A stretch of 64,000 nt of DNA from Azospirillum brasilense (GTDB lineage Bacteria > Pseudomonadota > Alphaproteobacteria > Azospirillales > Azospirillaceae): NCBI RefSeq assembly GCF_005222205.1, contig NZ_CP032347.1:248001-312000 (forward strand), written 5' to 3'. Every line of letters starts with the position of its first letter. The first letter of the stretch is position 1. The translations under genes were made by a program, and so were the position numbers. This document shows positions 16,752 to 27,072 of the stretch, piece by piece. The notes below the pieces were generated by a model. It was not told the DNA's origin. It ran no database searches and saw nothing but the letters and a program-made list of their open reading frames with translations.

Positions 16752-18440
16752 ATGGGATTGCTGGCGGGGGTCGGCTCGCTGTCGCTTTCGGGCAAGACGG
16801 TGTCGCTGTGTGTCGGTGGGTTGGTCGTGTTGGCGGGCGCCACCTTTGCGGTCAACGAAACATTGCTGAGCCGCTATGCGGAGCGCATGGCGGTCGAGCG
16901 GCAGGAAACGAACATGCGCGTCGCCTGGGACGTGCTGAACCAGTATGGCCGTGACATCAGCGTCCGCGACGGCACGCTTTATGCCGGCGACCGGGCTCTG
17001 AACGGCTTCTTCGAGCCGGTGGACCGGGTGAAGGCGCTGGTCGGCGGCACCGCCACGCTGTTCATGGGCGACACGCGGGTCACCACCAACGTCCAGAAGC
17101 CGGACGGCGGGCGCGCCGTCGGCACCACGCTGGCCAAGGGGCCGGTCTATGACGCCGTGCTGGTCCGTGGCGAGCCGTACCGCGGGCAGGCCGACATCCT
17201 GGGCGTTCCCTTCTACACCGCCTACGACCCGATCAAGGACCGCTCGGGCAAGGTGGTCGGCGTGCTCTATGTCGGCGTGCCGAGGGCGGAGTTCTTCGCC
17301 CCGATCCGCGACACCCAGACGATGATCGGCGGGCTGGGCGCCGTGGTGACGCTCCTGGTCGCCGGCGCCAGCCTGCTGCTGTCGCGGCGCATCTTCCGCC
17401 CGCTGACCGCCATGCGCGGCGCCATGGAGCAACTGGCGACGGGGACCCTGTCGGTCGAGGTCCCGGCGCTGGGCCGCAAGGACGAGATCGGGGGCATGGC
17501 CCAGGCACTCAGCGTCTTCAAGGAGAACGCGCAGCGGGTCGCCCGGCTCGACGCCGCCCAGGCGGAGGAGCGCGCCCGCGCCGAGCGGGACCGCCGCGAC
17601 GCGCTGGAGGCGGTCGCCCGCAACTTTGAAGGCACGATGCTGAGCGTCGTCGAGACGCTGAGCGCCACCACGGCCCAACTCGAATCCAACGCCCAGCGCC
17701 TGCATGGCATCGCCGAGAACAGCAGCGGGCAGGCCGCCGCGGTCAGCGGCGCCGCGGGCGAGGCCAGCGACGATGTGCGGACCGTGGCCGGCGCCACCGA
17801 GGAACTGACGGCGTCCATCGTCGAGGTGTCCCGCCAGATCGACGAGTCCTCCCGCATGGTCCGCAACGCGGTGGAGGAGGTGGAGCGCACCAACCACACG
17901 GTCGAGGGCCTTGCCGCCGCCGCCGGCAAGATCGGGGAGGTGGTGACGCTGATCCAGAGCATCGCCGCGCAGACCAACCTGCTGGCGCTGAACGCGACCA
18001 TCGAGGCGGCGCGGGCGGGGGAGGCCGGCAAGGGCTTCGCCGTCGTCGCCAACGAGGTGAAGGGGCTCGCCAACCAGACCGCCAGGGCGACCGAGGACAT
18101 CGCCCAGCAGGTCGCGGAGATCCAGGCGGTGACCGGCAGCGCGGTGACGGCCATCGGCGGCATCGGGCGCACGGTGGTCGCGGTCAACGATCTTGTCGGC
18201 CGCATCGCCGGGGCCGCCGACCGCCAGAACGCCACCACCGGCGCGATCGCCCGCAGCGTCCAGAGCGCCGCCGATCGCACGTTGGAGGTGACCCACAGCG
18301 TCCGCGACGTGTCGGCCTCCGCGCACGAGACCGGCACCATGGCGTCGGAGGTGCGCTCCGCCGCCGCCGACCTCGGTCGGCAGGCGCTGGCCCTGCGCGA
18401 GCAGGCCGGGGCCTTCCTGCGGCAGATCCGCTCGGCCTGA
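16752..18440 (+). CDS. Methyl-accepting chemotaxis protein with single-Cache sensor
   Basis: 562 residues. TM1 at about 14-36, a periplasmic single-Cache-type domain (about 40-185, with VKALVGGTATLFMGDTRVTTN and GVLYVGVPRAEFF), TM2 at about 193-215, HAMP, then a methyl-accepting signalling domain with hairpin tip AAQTNLLALNATIEAARAGE. It senses a small ligand or redox signal and controls CheA. The ATG at 16752 puts the first membrane helix near the N terminus; an in-frame ATG at 16698 is less likely. No pentapeptide CheR tether is seen at the C terminus. Confidence 0.93.
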   Translation: MGLLAGVGSLSLSGKTVSLCVGGLVVLAGATFAVNETLLSRYAERMAVERQETNMRVAWDVLNQYGRDISVRDGTLYAGDRALNGFFEPVDRVKALVGGTATLFMGDTRVTTNVQKPDGGRAVGTTLAKGPVYDAVLVRGEPYRGQADILGVPFYTAYDPIKDRSGKVVGVLYVGVPRAEFFAPIRDTQTMIGGLGAVVTLLVAGASLLLSRRIFRPLTAMRGAMEQLATGTLSVEVPALGRKDEIGGMAQALSVFKENAQRVARLDAAQAEERARAERDRRDALEAVARNFEGTMLSVVETLSATTAQLESNAQRLHGIAENSSGQAAAVSGAAGEASDDVRTVAGATEELTASIVEVSRQIDESSRMVRNAVEEVERTNHTVEGLAAAAGKIGEVVTLIQSIAAQTNLLALNATIEAARAGEAGKGFAVVANEVKGLANQTARATEDIAQQVAEIQAVTGSAVTAIGGIGRTVVAVNDLVGRIAGAADRQNATTGAIARSVQSAADRTLEVTHSVRDVSASAHETGTMASEVRSAAADLGRQALALREQAGAFLRQIRSA

Positions 18441-18456
18441 ACGGAGGAGACGGCCC

Positions 18457-18801
18457 GTGTTCCGCAACCCGCGTTCGCTGCTGTTCGTGTTCTTCTTCGC
18501 GTCGCTGGCGGCCCTGCTGGTCTTCAGCGGCGACCCGCCGGACGGCGGGCGGACCGACGCGAACCGGGATTTCCTGGCGGCCTGCGAGGCCAGCCCCTTC
18601 GCCGCACAGAACACCGGCTCCACCGAGGCGGCGGTGCGGGTGTGCTCCTGCATCCTGTCCTGGCACCGCAAGGAGGGCGAGGCCACGGGCCGGCCGCTTC
18701 CCGCCGCGCTCTATGGCGGGGAGGGGACTGCGGGTGCCGCTGCGGCGGCGGTGGACGAGCGGGCGCGGGCCTCCTGCCTGTCCGGGCGCGTGGCGCCCTG
18801 A
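18457..18801 (+). CDS. Small secreted or membrane-anchored protein, 114 residues
   Basis: GTG start with a strong GGAGGAG ribosome site, 16 bp after the chemoreceptor stop. A hydrophobic N-terminal segment (LLFVFFFASLAALLVFSG) is a signal anchor. The periplasmic part holds cysteines including a VCSCILSW motif and a C-terminal ASCLSG. No family recognised. Position suggests co-transcription with the chemoreceptor. Confidence 0.65.
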   Translation: MFRNPRSLLFVFFFASLAALLVFSGDPPDGGRTDANRDFLAACEASPFAAQNTGSTEAAVRVCSCILSWHRKEGEATGRPLPAALYGGEGTAGAAAAAVDERARASCLSGRVAP

Positions 18802-18879
18802 GCAATTTTTGAGAATCGCCCGCAGGACAGGGCGGCCGGGGCTTTTCCTTCGGCCCTGCCGCTCCCATCCTATGGCGCC

Positions 18880-19176
18880 ATGAGCACGCACGACACCCGC
18901 AATCCCTGCACCAAGCTCTGCCGCTTCGACGCGGCGGACCGCTGCATGGGCTGCTTCCGCACCCGCGCGGAGGTGAAGCACTGGAAACGCCTGCCGGACG
19001 AGACGAAGGTGGCGATCAACGCCCGCATCGCCGCGCGTGGCGGCACCGTCTCAAAGAAGGACGGCAAGCAGGCGAGGAAGCTCGACAAGAAAATCCGCAA
19101 GCTGGAGGCGAGGCTCGCCGCCCTGCGCGCCCGCCGGTCGGAACTGGAGGGGCCGGTCGTCAAGGCGGCGGAGTAA
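18880..19176 (+). CDS. DUF1289 domain protein
   Basis: 98 residues. The N terminus has the DUF1289 cysteine pattern NPCTKLCRFD...CMGCFRT, likely a small metal- or Fe-S-binding site, followed by EVKHWKRLPDETKVAINARI. The C-terminal 35 residues form a charged coiled coil (KLDKKIRKLEARLAALRARR). Function unknown; often encoded as a lone housekeeping-like gene in proteobacteria. Confidence 0.88.
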   Translation: MSTHDTRNPCTKLCRFDAADRCMGCFRTRAEVKHWKRLPDETKVAINARIAARGGTVSKKDGKQARKLDKKIRKLEARLAALRARRSELEGPVVKAAE

Positions 19177-19183
19177 CTATCCC

Positions 19184-19366
19184 TCACCCGATCCCGGCAT
19201 GCCGTTCCACATACAGCAGCAGGGCGGGATAATAGTGCTTCTGTGAAGCCGTCAGCTCCTGGCAGTAACGGCGGGCCATGCCGTTGGACAGCCAAGCATC
19301 AAGCTCGCCGCTCTCGCGCTTCTGGGCGATGACGCGGTCGATCTTGTCCATGATCTTGTGGATCAC
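19184..19366 (-). CDS. Small uncharacterised protein, 60 residues
   Basis: GTG start at 19366 with AAGGAA upstream. Soluble and helical; reads MDKIDRVIAQKRESGELDAWLSNGMARRYCQEL from an internal methionine at 19351, which is an alternative start. No family recognised. Convergent with the DUF1289 gene, 7 bp apart. Confidence 0.55.
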   Translation of the reverse strand: MIHKIMDKIDRVIAQKRESGELDAWLSNGMARRYCQELTASQKHYYPALLLYVERHAGIG

Positions 19367-19632
19367 GTCCGTTCCTTTTCGGGTGTTGATTTGCCGTGGG
19401 AGGGTGCGGGCGCCGCAGTGGGCGGCGTCGATTGCCCTTTCAATATGGACCATGGGACAGAGGTGAGCTGCGCATTATGGGCATGCCTGCGTACCGCATT
19501 GCACAAAAGTGTGCTCGGGCCGGCGAGCCTGCGCGCGGGTCTGCCTTTCGCAGGCGTTCGTTGACCGGCCTCCCGGCGCCGTCCCATTCTGCTCGCTGAA
19601 GGAAGAATGAACGGGGGAGGACATGCGGTGGG

Positions 19633-20589
19633 ATGGCGGCGGACCGCCGCGCCGCCGCAGCCATCATCATGACCGCCATCGCGATCAACGAACGTCGCGC
19701 CGAACTGGACGGCGCCGCCTCCGCCACGCTGGTCCTGCTCTGCCTGCTCTGGGGGCTGCAGCAGGTCGCCATCAAGGTCGCCATGACCGGATTCTCGCCG
19801 GTGCTCCAGGGCGGGCTGCGCTCGCTGGGGGCGCTGGCGCTGCTGTGGGGCTGGGCGGCGCTGCGCGGCATGCGCCTGTTCGAGCGGGATGGGACCCTTT
19901 GGCTGGGCATGCTGGCCGGGCTGCTGTTCGCCGGGGAGTTCCTCCTGGTCTATGCCGGGCTGTCCTTCACCACGGTGTCGCGCAGCATCCTGTTCCTTTA
20001 CACGGCACCTTTCCTGGTGTCGGTGGGCGCGCATTTGCTGCTGCCGGGGGAGCGGATGCGCGGCGTCCAGGCGGCCGGGTTGGCCTGCGCCTTCGTCGGG
20101 GTGGCGGTCGCCTTCGCCGACGGGCTGCGCCTGCCGACCAACCGCGAGATGATCGGCGACCTGATGGTGCTGGCCGCGGCGGTGCTGTGGGCGGCCACCA
20201 CCCTGGTCATCAAGGGCAGCAAGCTGGTCCGCGCCAGCTCGACCAAGGTGCTGTTCTACCAGCTCGCCGTCTCCGGGGCGGCGATGCCGCTGGCCTCGCT
20301 TCTGATGGGCGAGGCGGGGGTGACCGCGCCCGGCCCGCTGGCGCTGGCCTGCCTCGCCTTCCAGATCGTGGTGGTGGCCTTCGCCTCCTACCTCGCCTGG
20401 TTCTGGCTGGTTGCCCGCTATCCGGCGGCCCGCCTGTCGGCCTTCACCTTCCTGACGCCGCTGTTCGGCGTGCTGTCCGGCGCGCTTCTGCTGGGCGAGC
20501 GGGTCAGCGTGAGCCTCGCCGCGGCGATGCTGCTGGTCTGCGCCGGCATCTGGCTGGTCAACCGCCGCGCGCCCGCCGCAAGCGCGTAG
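19633..20589 (+). CDS. DMT superfamily transporter (EamA domains)
   Basis: 318 residues with ten hydrophobic segments in two EamA repeats. The first holds LLCLLWGLQQVAIKVAM and SRSILFLYTAPFLVSVGAHLLLPGERM; the second has SAFTFLTPLFGVLSGALLLGER, the classical EamA closing motif. Likely a metabolite exporter in the inner membrane. A GGGGGAGG ribosome site lies upstream. ATG 19669 is an alternative start. Confidence 0.9.
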   Translation: MAADRRAAAAIIMTAIAINERRAELDGAASATLVLLCLLWGLQQVAIKVAMTGFSPVLQGGLRSLGALALLWGWAALRGMRLFERDGTLWLGMLAGLLFAGEFLLVYAGLSFTTVSRSILFLYTAPFLVSVGAHLLLPGERMRGVQAAGLACAFVGVAVAFADGLRLPTNREMIGDLMVLAAAVLWAATTLVIKGSKLVRASSTKVLFYQLAVSGAAMPLASLLMGEAGVTAPGPLALACLAFQIVVVAFASYLAWFWLVARYPAARLSAFTFLTPLFGVLSGALLLGERVSVSLAAAMLLVCAGIWLVNRRAPAASA

Positions 20590-20662
20590 AAAGACGGGAA
20601 CCGCCCCGGCCCCCGCCGGTTGGCTCTGCTGTCCCAGCACAAGCAGCGGAGCCGGTTTCATC

Positions 20663-21448
20663 ATGGATTTGAACGGAAAAGTCGCCCTCATCACCGGGGC
20701 CGGGTCGGGTATCGGCAAGGCGTCGGCCACCCTGTTCGCCAGCGCCGGGGCGAGCGTCGGCGTGCTCAGCCGCACCGAGGACGAGATCCGCAAGACGGCG
20801 GAGGAGATCACCGCGGCGGGCGGCAAGGCCATCCCCCTGGTTGCCGACGTTGCCGACAGCGAGGCGGTGAAGCGGGCGGTGGAGCGGCTGGTCCAAGAGT
20901 ACGGCCGGCTCGACATCGTCTTCGCCAACGCCGGGATCAACGGCGTCTGGGCGCCGATCGACGAGCTGACGCCGGAGGAATGGGACCGCACCATCAACAT
21001 CAATCTGCGCGGCACCTACCTGACGCTGCACCACGCGGTGCCGCATCTGAAGAAGGCGGGCGGCGGGTCGGTGCTGGTGACCGCCTCGATCAACGGCACG
21101 CGGGTCTTCAGCAACGCCGGAGCCACCGCCTACTCCTGCACCAAGGCGGCGCAGGTCGCCATGGTCCAGATGCTGGCGCTGGAGCTGGCCAAGCACCGCA
21201 TCCGCGTCAACGCCATCTGCCCGGGGATGATCGACACCGCGATCCAGGACAACACCCAGGCGCGCAACACCGCGGAGGCCGAGGAGGCCGCCGAGTATCC
21301 CGACGGCGAGATCCCGCTGACCCGCGGCAAGCCGGGCAGCAGCGCCGACGTGGCGGAACTGGCGCTGTTCCTGGCGTCGGACCGGTCGAAGCACATCACC
21401 GGCACGCCCGTCTGGATCGACGGCGCCGAGTCGCTGCTGATCGGCTGA
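20663..21448 (+). CDS. SDR family NAD(P)-dependent oxidoreductase
   Basis: 261 residues, classical SDR. Cofactor motif TGAGSGIG near residue 12, NAG in VFANAGINGVW, catalytic serine in VTASINGT, and YSCTK (Tyr-x3-Lys). Substrate unknown. It is followed after 10 bp by the GH13 enzyme, so the pair may act together on a sugar or polyol (inference). Confidence 0.9.
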   Translation: MDLNGKVALITGAGSGIGKASATLFASAGASVGVLSRTEDEIRKTAEEITAAGGKAIPLVADVADSEAVKRAVERLVQEYGRLDIVFANAGINGVWAPIDELTPEEWDRTININLRGTYLTLHHAVPHLKKAGGGSVLVTASINGTRVFSNAGATAYSCTKAAQVAMVQMLALELAKHRIRVNAICPGMIDTAIQDNTQARNTAEAEEAAEYPDGEIPLTRGKPGSSADVAELALFLASDRSKHITGTPVWIDGAESLLIG

Positions 21449-21458
21449 GGACCCGCCC

Positions 21459-23083
<1,625 letters not shown>

Positions 23084-23087
<4 letters not shown>

Positions 23088-23380
23088 GCGGGGATGTGAA
23101 GAACAACGCGGCCAGGAACCGGTACGAGCTGACCGTGGGCGACGCCACCGCGGTGGTGGAGTACGAAAAGCGCGACGGGGCCATCGTCTTCACCCACACG
23201 GAGGTTCCGGAGAGCATGGCCGGGCAGGGCGTCGGCTCCGCGCTGGCGCGCGGCGCGCTGGAGGACGCGCGCTCCAGCGGGCAGAAGGTTGTGCCGGTCT
23301 GCCCCTTCGTGGCCAAATACATCCAGCGCCACCCGGAGTACCAGGATCTGGTCGCCGCGGAGGGCGGACCATCGACGTGA
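23084..23380 (+). CDS. GNAT-like N-acetyltransferase (short YjdJ-type)
   Basis: 98 residues. It contains FTHTEVPESMAGQGVGSALARGALEDAR, an acetyl-CoA binding loop (Q-x-x-G-x-G/S) of the short GCN5-related family, and ends VVPVCPFVAKYIQRHPEYQDLV, typical of this group. ATGA overlap with the GH13 stop indicates coupling. Confidence 0.9.
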
Positions 23381-23390
23381 GGCGATCGCC

Positions 23391-24184
23391 GTGACGCGGA
23401 TTCTCCTGGCCGCCGGCCTCCTGACACTTCTGCCGGCGGCGGGATCGGCCGCGACGCTGGAACTGGACTTCGCCGCCTATGGCGGCGGCGTCTCCCTGGC
23501 GCGCGGCAGCGTCGTGCTGACCGAGGAGGCGGAGGGAACCGCCAGCCGTTACCGGGCGGCCCTGGAGGCGGAGGCGGTGCCCTGGCTCGGCCTCTTCACC
23601 AATTTCCGCTACCACGCCGAGTCCGCCGGACGGCTGGAGGCCGGCGCCGCCCAGCCCGACCGCTTCCGCGGCGAGCGGCGCCTGCGCCGCAAGCAGGACA
23701 TCATGACCCTGTCCTTCGGCCCCGACGGGGTGGATGTGACGGCCGACCCGCCGCTCAGCCCCGACAAGGCGGCGCGGGTGCCGCCGGACAGCCGGCGGGG
23801 CAGCATCGATCCGTTGAGCGCCGGGGCGGCGGTGATCCTCACCGCCAGCCGGGCGGGGGCTGTGGCGGACGCTACCCCGTCTATGACGGGCGCCGCCGCT
23901 ACGACATCATCATGACGCCGCAGGGCAAGGGCGACCTGCCGTCCTCGCGCTACCGCATCGCCACGGGCACTGCGGAGGTCTGCGCGGTCACCGTCCGCCC
24001 GGTGGCCGGGTTCCAGGGCGACCGCGATCGCGACCGCTTCTTCGCCGAAGGGGTGGAGCGCAGGGCGACCGTGTGGTTCGCCCGCGCGCCGGAGAGCGGG
24101 CGCGTCGTCCCGGTGACGGTGGAGGTGCCGACCGACACGATGACGGTGCTGGTCCACACCGTCGGCGTGAAGGCCGGCCTCTGA
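23391..24184 (+). pseudogene. DUF3108 periplasmic protein, frameshifted in this sequence
   Basis: GTG start at 23391, signal peptide (ILLAAGLLTLLPAAGSA), then a DUF3108-like domain (FRYHAESAGRLEAG, DPPLSPDKAARVPPDSRRGSIDPLSAG). After about 155 codons the frame breaks at a run of five G (23855-23859). One added G restores GCGGRYPVYDGRRRYDIIMTPQGKG, the expected DUF3108 continuation, which runs in the next frame to 24184. As written the first frame ends at 23915. Function unknown; DUF3108 proteins are exported. Confidence 0.75.
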
Positions 24185-24212
24185 CCTCCCGACTCTGTCA
24201 GCGCCGACGCCG

Positions 24213-24872
24213 TCAGCGGATGACCACCACCACCAGCCGCTTCGGCCCGTGGACGCCGTAGGCCAGCGTCTGCTCGATGTCCGCCGTCTTCGACGGGCCG
24301 GAGATCAGCAGGGCGTTGGTCGGCATGCCGTCGGCCCAGCGGTTCTCGGTCATCGCCTGCCAGAAGGTGTCGTACAGCGCGTCGGCGCGCAGCAGCGCCA
24401 GATGCATGTGCGGCACCAGCGACATCAGCCGCGGCTCCTCCGGCGTCGGCCAGACGATCAGGCTGCCGGTGTCGGTGATGGCCCCCAGCGTCGTGGTGAT
24501 GCCGGCGTCGATGCCGTCGAACAGCCGCTCCTTGAAGGTCTCGACCCGATCGGCGTAGGGGATCAGGTCCGGCCCGCCCTCCGTCCACTCGGCGGACAGG
24601 CGCGCCCCGGCCTCGGTCGCCGGGCCGAACAGCAGATTGCGGGTGCCCTGCGCCTTGAGGAAGGCCTGGACGTCGGCGGGCCAGCCGGCCTCGGTCGTCT
24701 CCAGGAACTCCGTGTGCACGGCCTCCATCATGCGCTTGATGCGCTCCATCCGTTCCGCGCCGTCCCAGCGCTTGTTGCGCAGGACGGCGAAATCGGATTC
24801 CGGCGGGGTCAGCGGGTGGGCGTCGCGCCCGGCGCGCAGCTTGCCCAGGATCGCGTTTCTGGACTCAGACAT
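24213..24872 (-). CDS. lutC: Lactate utilization protein LutC (LldG)
   Basis: 219 residues, LUD domain. Contains GITTTLGAITDTGSLIVWPTPEEPRLMSLVPHMHLAL and ends SKTADIEQTLAYGVHGPKRLVVVVI, the typical LutC core. It is the last gene of the lactate operon and overlaps lutB by 8 bp. With LutA and LutB it forms the Fe-S L-lactate dehydrogenase. Confidence 0.93.
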   Translation of the reverse strand: MSESRNAILGKLRAGRDAHPLTPPESDFAVLRNKRWDGAERMERIKRMMEAVHTEFLETTEAGWPADVQAFLKAQGTRNLLFGPATEAGARLSAEWTEGGPDLIPYADRVETFKERLFDGIDAGITTTLGAITDTGSLIVWPTPEEPRLMSLVPHMHLALLRADALYDTFWQAMTENRWADGMPTNALLISGPSKTADIEQTLAYGVHGPKRLVVVVIR

Positions 24873-26289
24873 CGGGAATCCCCTTCTCGCGGGCGAGAGC
24901 GTGGAGCGTGCGGTTGGCGAAGCGCGGCTTGGACCGCACGTTCGTCCACTCCTTCAGCAGCGGCAGGCTGGCCGGGGCGGCATTGCCCAGCTTGGCCAGA
25001 AGCGCCGTCGCGAACTGGTAGGCGAGCGGCGAGGCGTAGGTCATCGACCAGCCCTTCCACACCATCGCCTCGGCCTTGCTGGCGTGCGAGCCGGCTCCCT
25101 TCACCGCGTCGCCGGGGTGAACGGCCTCCGACCGCAGGCGGCCCATGATCTCGACGATGGGGATCTTGACCGGGCAGATCTCGACGCAGGCGTTGCACAT
25201 GGTGCAGGCGTGCGGTAGCTCGCCCCGCTTCTCCAGCCCTTCCACCTGCGGCATCAGGATCGAGCCGATCGGGCCGGGGTAGGGCGCCTGATAGGCGTGG
25301 CCGCCGACCTTGGTGTAGACCGGGCAATGGTTCATGCAGGCGCCGCAGCGGATGCAGCGCAGCGTGTTGCGCAGCTCCTCGTCGGCGTAGATGCCCGACC
25401 GCCCGTTGTCGAGGATCACCAGATGGATCTCGTTCGGGCCGTCCTTCTCCCCCTCCTTGCGGGGGCTGGAGATCATGTTGACGTAGGTGGTGATCGGCTG
25501 GGCGGTGGCGGACCGGGTCAGCAGGCTGATGACCGGCGGCACGTCCTCCAGCTTCTCAACGACCTTTTCCAGGCCCATGACGGCGATGTGGACGGGCGGC
25601 ACCGTGGTGCTCATGCGCCCGTTGCCCTCGTTCTCCACCAAGCAGAGCGTGCCCGTCTCCGCCACCGCCATGTTGACGCCGGAGATGCCGACGTCGGCGG
25701 TCGCGAACTTCTTGCGCAGGACGCGGCGGGCGAGGTCGGTGAGCTGGGCCACGTCCTCGGTGTATTCCGCCTCCTTGATCTTCTGCTTGAACAGATGGGC
25801 GATCTGTTTGGTGTTCATGTGGATCGCCGGCATGATGATGTGCGAGGGCATCGCTTCATCAAGCTGGACGATGTATTCGCCGAGGTCGCTTTCCAGGCTC
25901 TCGATGCCGTGCTTTTCCAGGAAGGCGTTGAGATGCATCTCCTCCGAGACCATCGACTTGCCCTTGACCACCAGCTTCGCGTTCACGCGCTGCATGATGG
26001 ACAGGACGATGGCGTTGGCCTCGTCGGTGGTGGACGCCCAATGAACCTGGATGCCGTTGCGGGTGCAGTTGGCTTCCAGCTTCTCCAGCAGTTCGGGCAG
26101 CTTGGACAGGGCGCGCAGGCGGACCGAGGCGCCGAGCGTCCGCACCCCGTTCCACTCGGCGGTGTCGGCGAACTGCACCGCGCGCTTGGACATCAGCCCG
26201 TCCATGGCCCGGCGGAAGTTGCCGCGGAGCTGCTGGTCCTGGAGCGCGGCGCTGGAGGCCTTCGCGAAGTTGATGCTCGTCTCACCCAT
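24865..26289 (-). CDS. lutB: Lactate utilization Fe-S protein LutB (LldF)
   Basis: 474 residues. The N-terminal two thirds are a LUD domain (GISGVNMAVAETGTLCLVENEGNGRM). Two 4Fe-4S clusters follow: CIRCGACMNHCPVY at about 312 and CTMCNACVEICPVKIP at about 362. A C-terminal DUF3390-like region closes the protein. It oxidises L-lactate to pyruvate with LutA and LutC. Overlaps both neighbours by 8 bp. Confidence 0.95.
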   Translation of the reverse strand: MGETSINFAKASSAALQDQQLRGNFRRAMDGLMSKRAVQFADTAEWNGVRTLGASVRLRALSKLPELLEKLEANCTRNGIQVHWASTTDEANAIVLSIMQRVNAKLVVKGKSMVSEEMHLNAFLEKHGIESLESDLGEYIVQLDEAMPSHIIMPAIHMNTKQIAHLFKQKIKEAEYTEDVAQLTDLARRVLRKKFATADVGISGVNMAVAETGTLCLVENEGNGRMSTTVPPVHIAVMGLEKVVEKLEDVPPVISLLTRSATAQPITTYVNMISSPRKEGEKDGPNEIHLVILDNGRSGIYADEELRNTLRCIRCGACMNHCPVYTKVGGHAYQAPYPGPIGSILMPQVEGLEKRGELPHACTMCNACVEICPVKIPIVEIMGRLRSEAVHPGDAVKGAGSHASKAEAMVWKGWSMTYASPLAYQFATALLAKLGNAAPASLPLLKEWTNVRSKPRFANRTLHALAREKGIPDV

Positions 26290-27052
26290 GGGTGCGCTCC
26301 TTCAGGAACTGGGCGATGTGGACGCCGCGGACCGGCTTCTTCCCGCCCTCCAGCGCGCCGGAGATGTTCATCAGGCAGCCGCAGTCGCCGGACACCACGG
26401 CCTTGGCCCCGGTGTTCTCGATGTCCGCCACCTTGTCGCCGACCATCGCTGCGGAAATCTCCGGATGGCGCACCGCGAAGGTGCCGCCGAAGCCGCAGCA
26501 TTCCTTCTCCCGCTGCAACTCGACCAGCTCGACGTTGGCGAGCTGGCGCAGCAGGGTCTTCGGCTCGTCGGTCACGCCCATTTCGCGCTGGGCGTGGCAG
26601 GAGGCGTGCCACGTGATCTTCACCGGCGGCCCCTGGTCCTCGAACTTGACCTTGAGAACCTGGACGAGGAACTGGGTCAGCTCCCACACGCGGGACGCCA
26701 CCTGACGGGCGCGGGCCTCGTCCGGCTCGCCCTTGAACAGGTCGGGCCAATGCTTGCTCATCATGCCGGCGCAGGAGCCTGACGGCACGACGATGGGCCA
26801 GTCGCCGGGAAAATAGTCGAGCTGCGCGCGCGCGACCTTCAGCGCCTCCTCCCGGTAACCGGAGTTGTAGGCGGGCTGGCCGCAGCAGCTCTGCCCCTGC
26901 GGGAAGACGACGCGGACGCCCTGCGCCTTCAGCAGCTCCATGCCGGCCATGCCGGCTTCCGGATAGAACAGGTCGACCAGACAGGTGCCGAAGAAATAGA
27001 CGCTTTCGGGCCGCTCGATGGCGGGCCGGCTTATGGTGCCGTCGTGGCTCAT
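26282..27052 (-). CDS. lutA: Lactate utilization protein LutA (LldE)
   Basis: 256 residues with two CCG (cysteine-rich) domains: CCGQPAYNSGY early and CCGFGGTFAVRHPEIS late, plus WHASCHAQREMG. These bind an Fe-S cluster and define the LutA/GlpC/heterodisulfide reductase subunit family. Cytoplasmic partner of LutB. It starts 20 bp after dld. Confidence 0.95.
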   Translation of the reverse strand: MSHDGTISRPAIERPESVYFFGTCLVDLFYPEAGMAGMELLKAQGVRVVFPQGQSCCGQPAYNSGYREEALKVARAQLDYFPGDWPIVVPSGSCAGMMSKHWPDLFKGEPDEARARQVASRVWELTQFLVQVLKVKFEDQGPPVKITWHASCHAQREMGVTDEPKTLLRQLANVELVELQREKECCGFGGTFAVRHPEISAAMVGDKVADIENTGAKAVVSGDCGCLMNISGALEGGKKPVRGVHIAQFLKERTHG

Positions 27053-27072
27053 GGTTTTTCCTCCCTCCCGCC

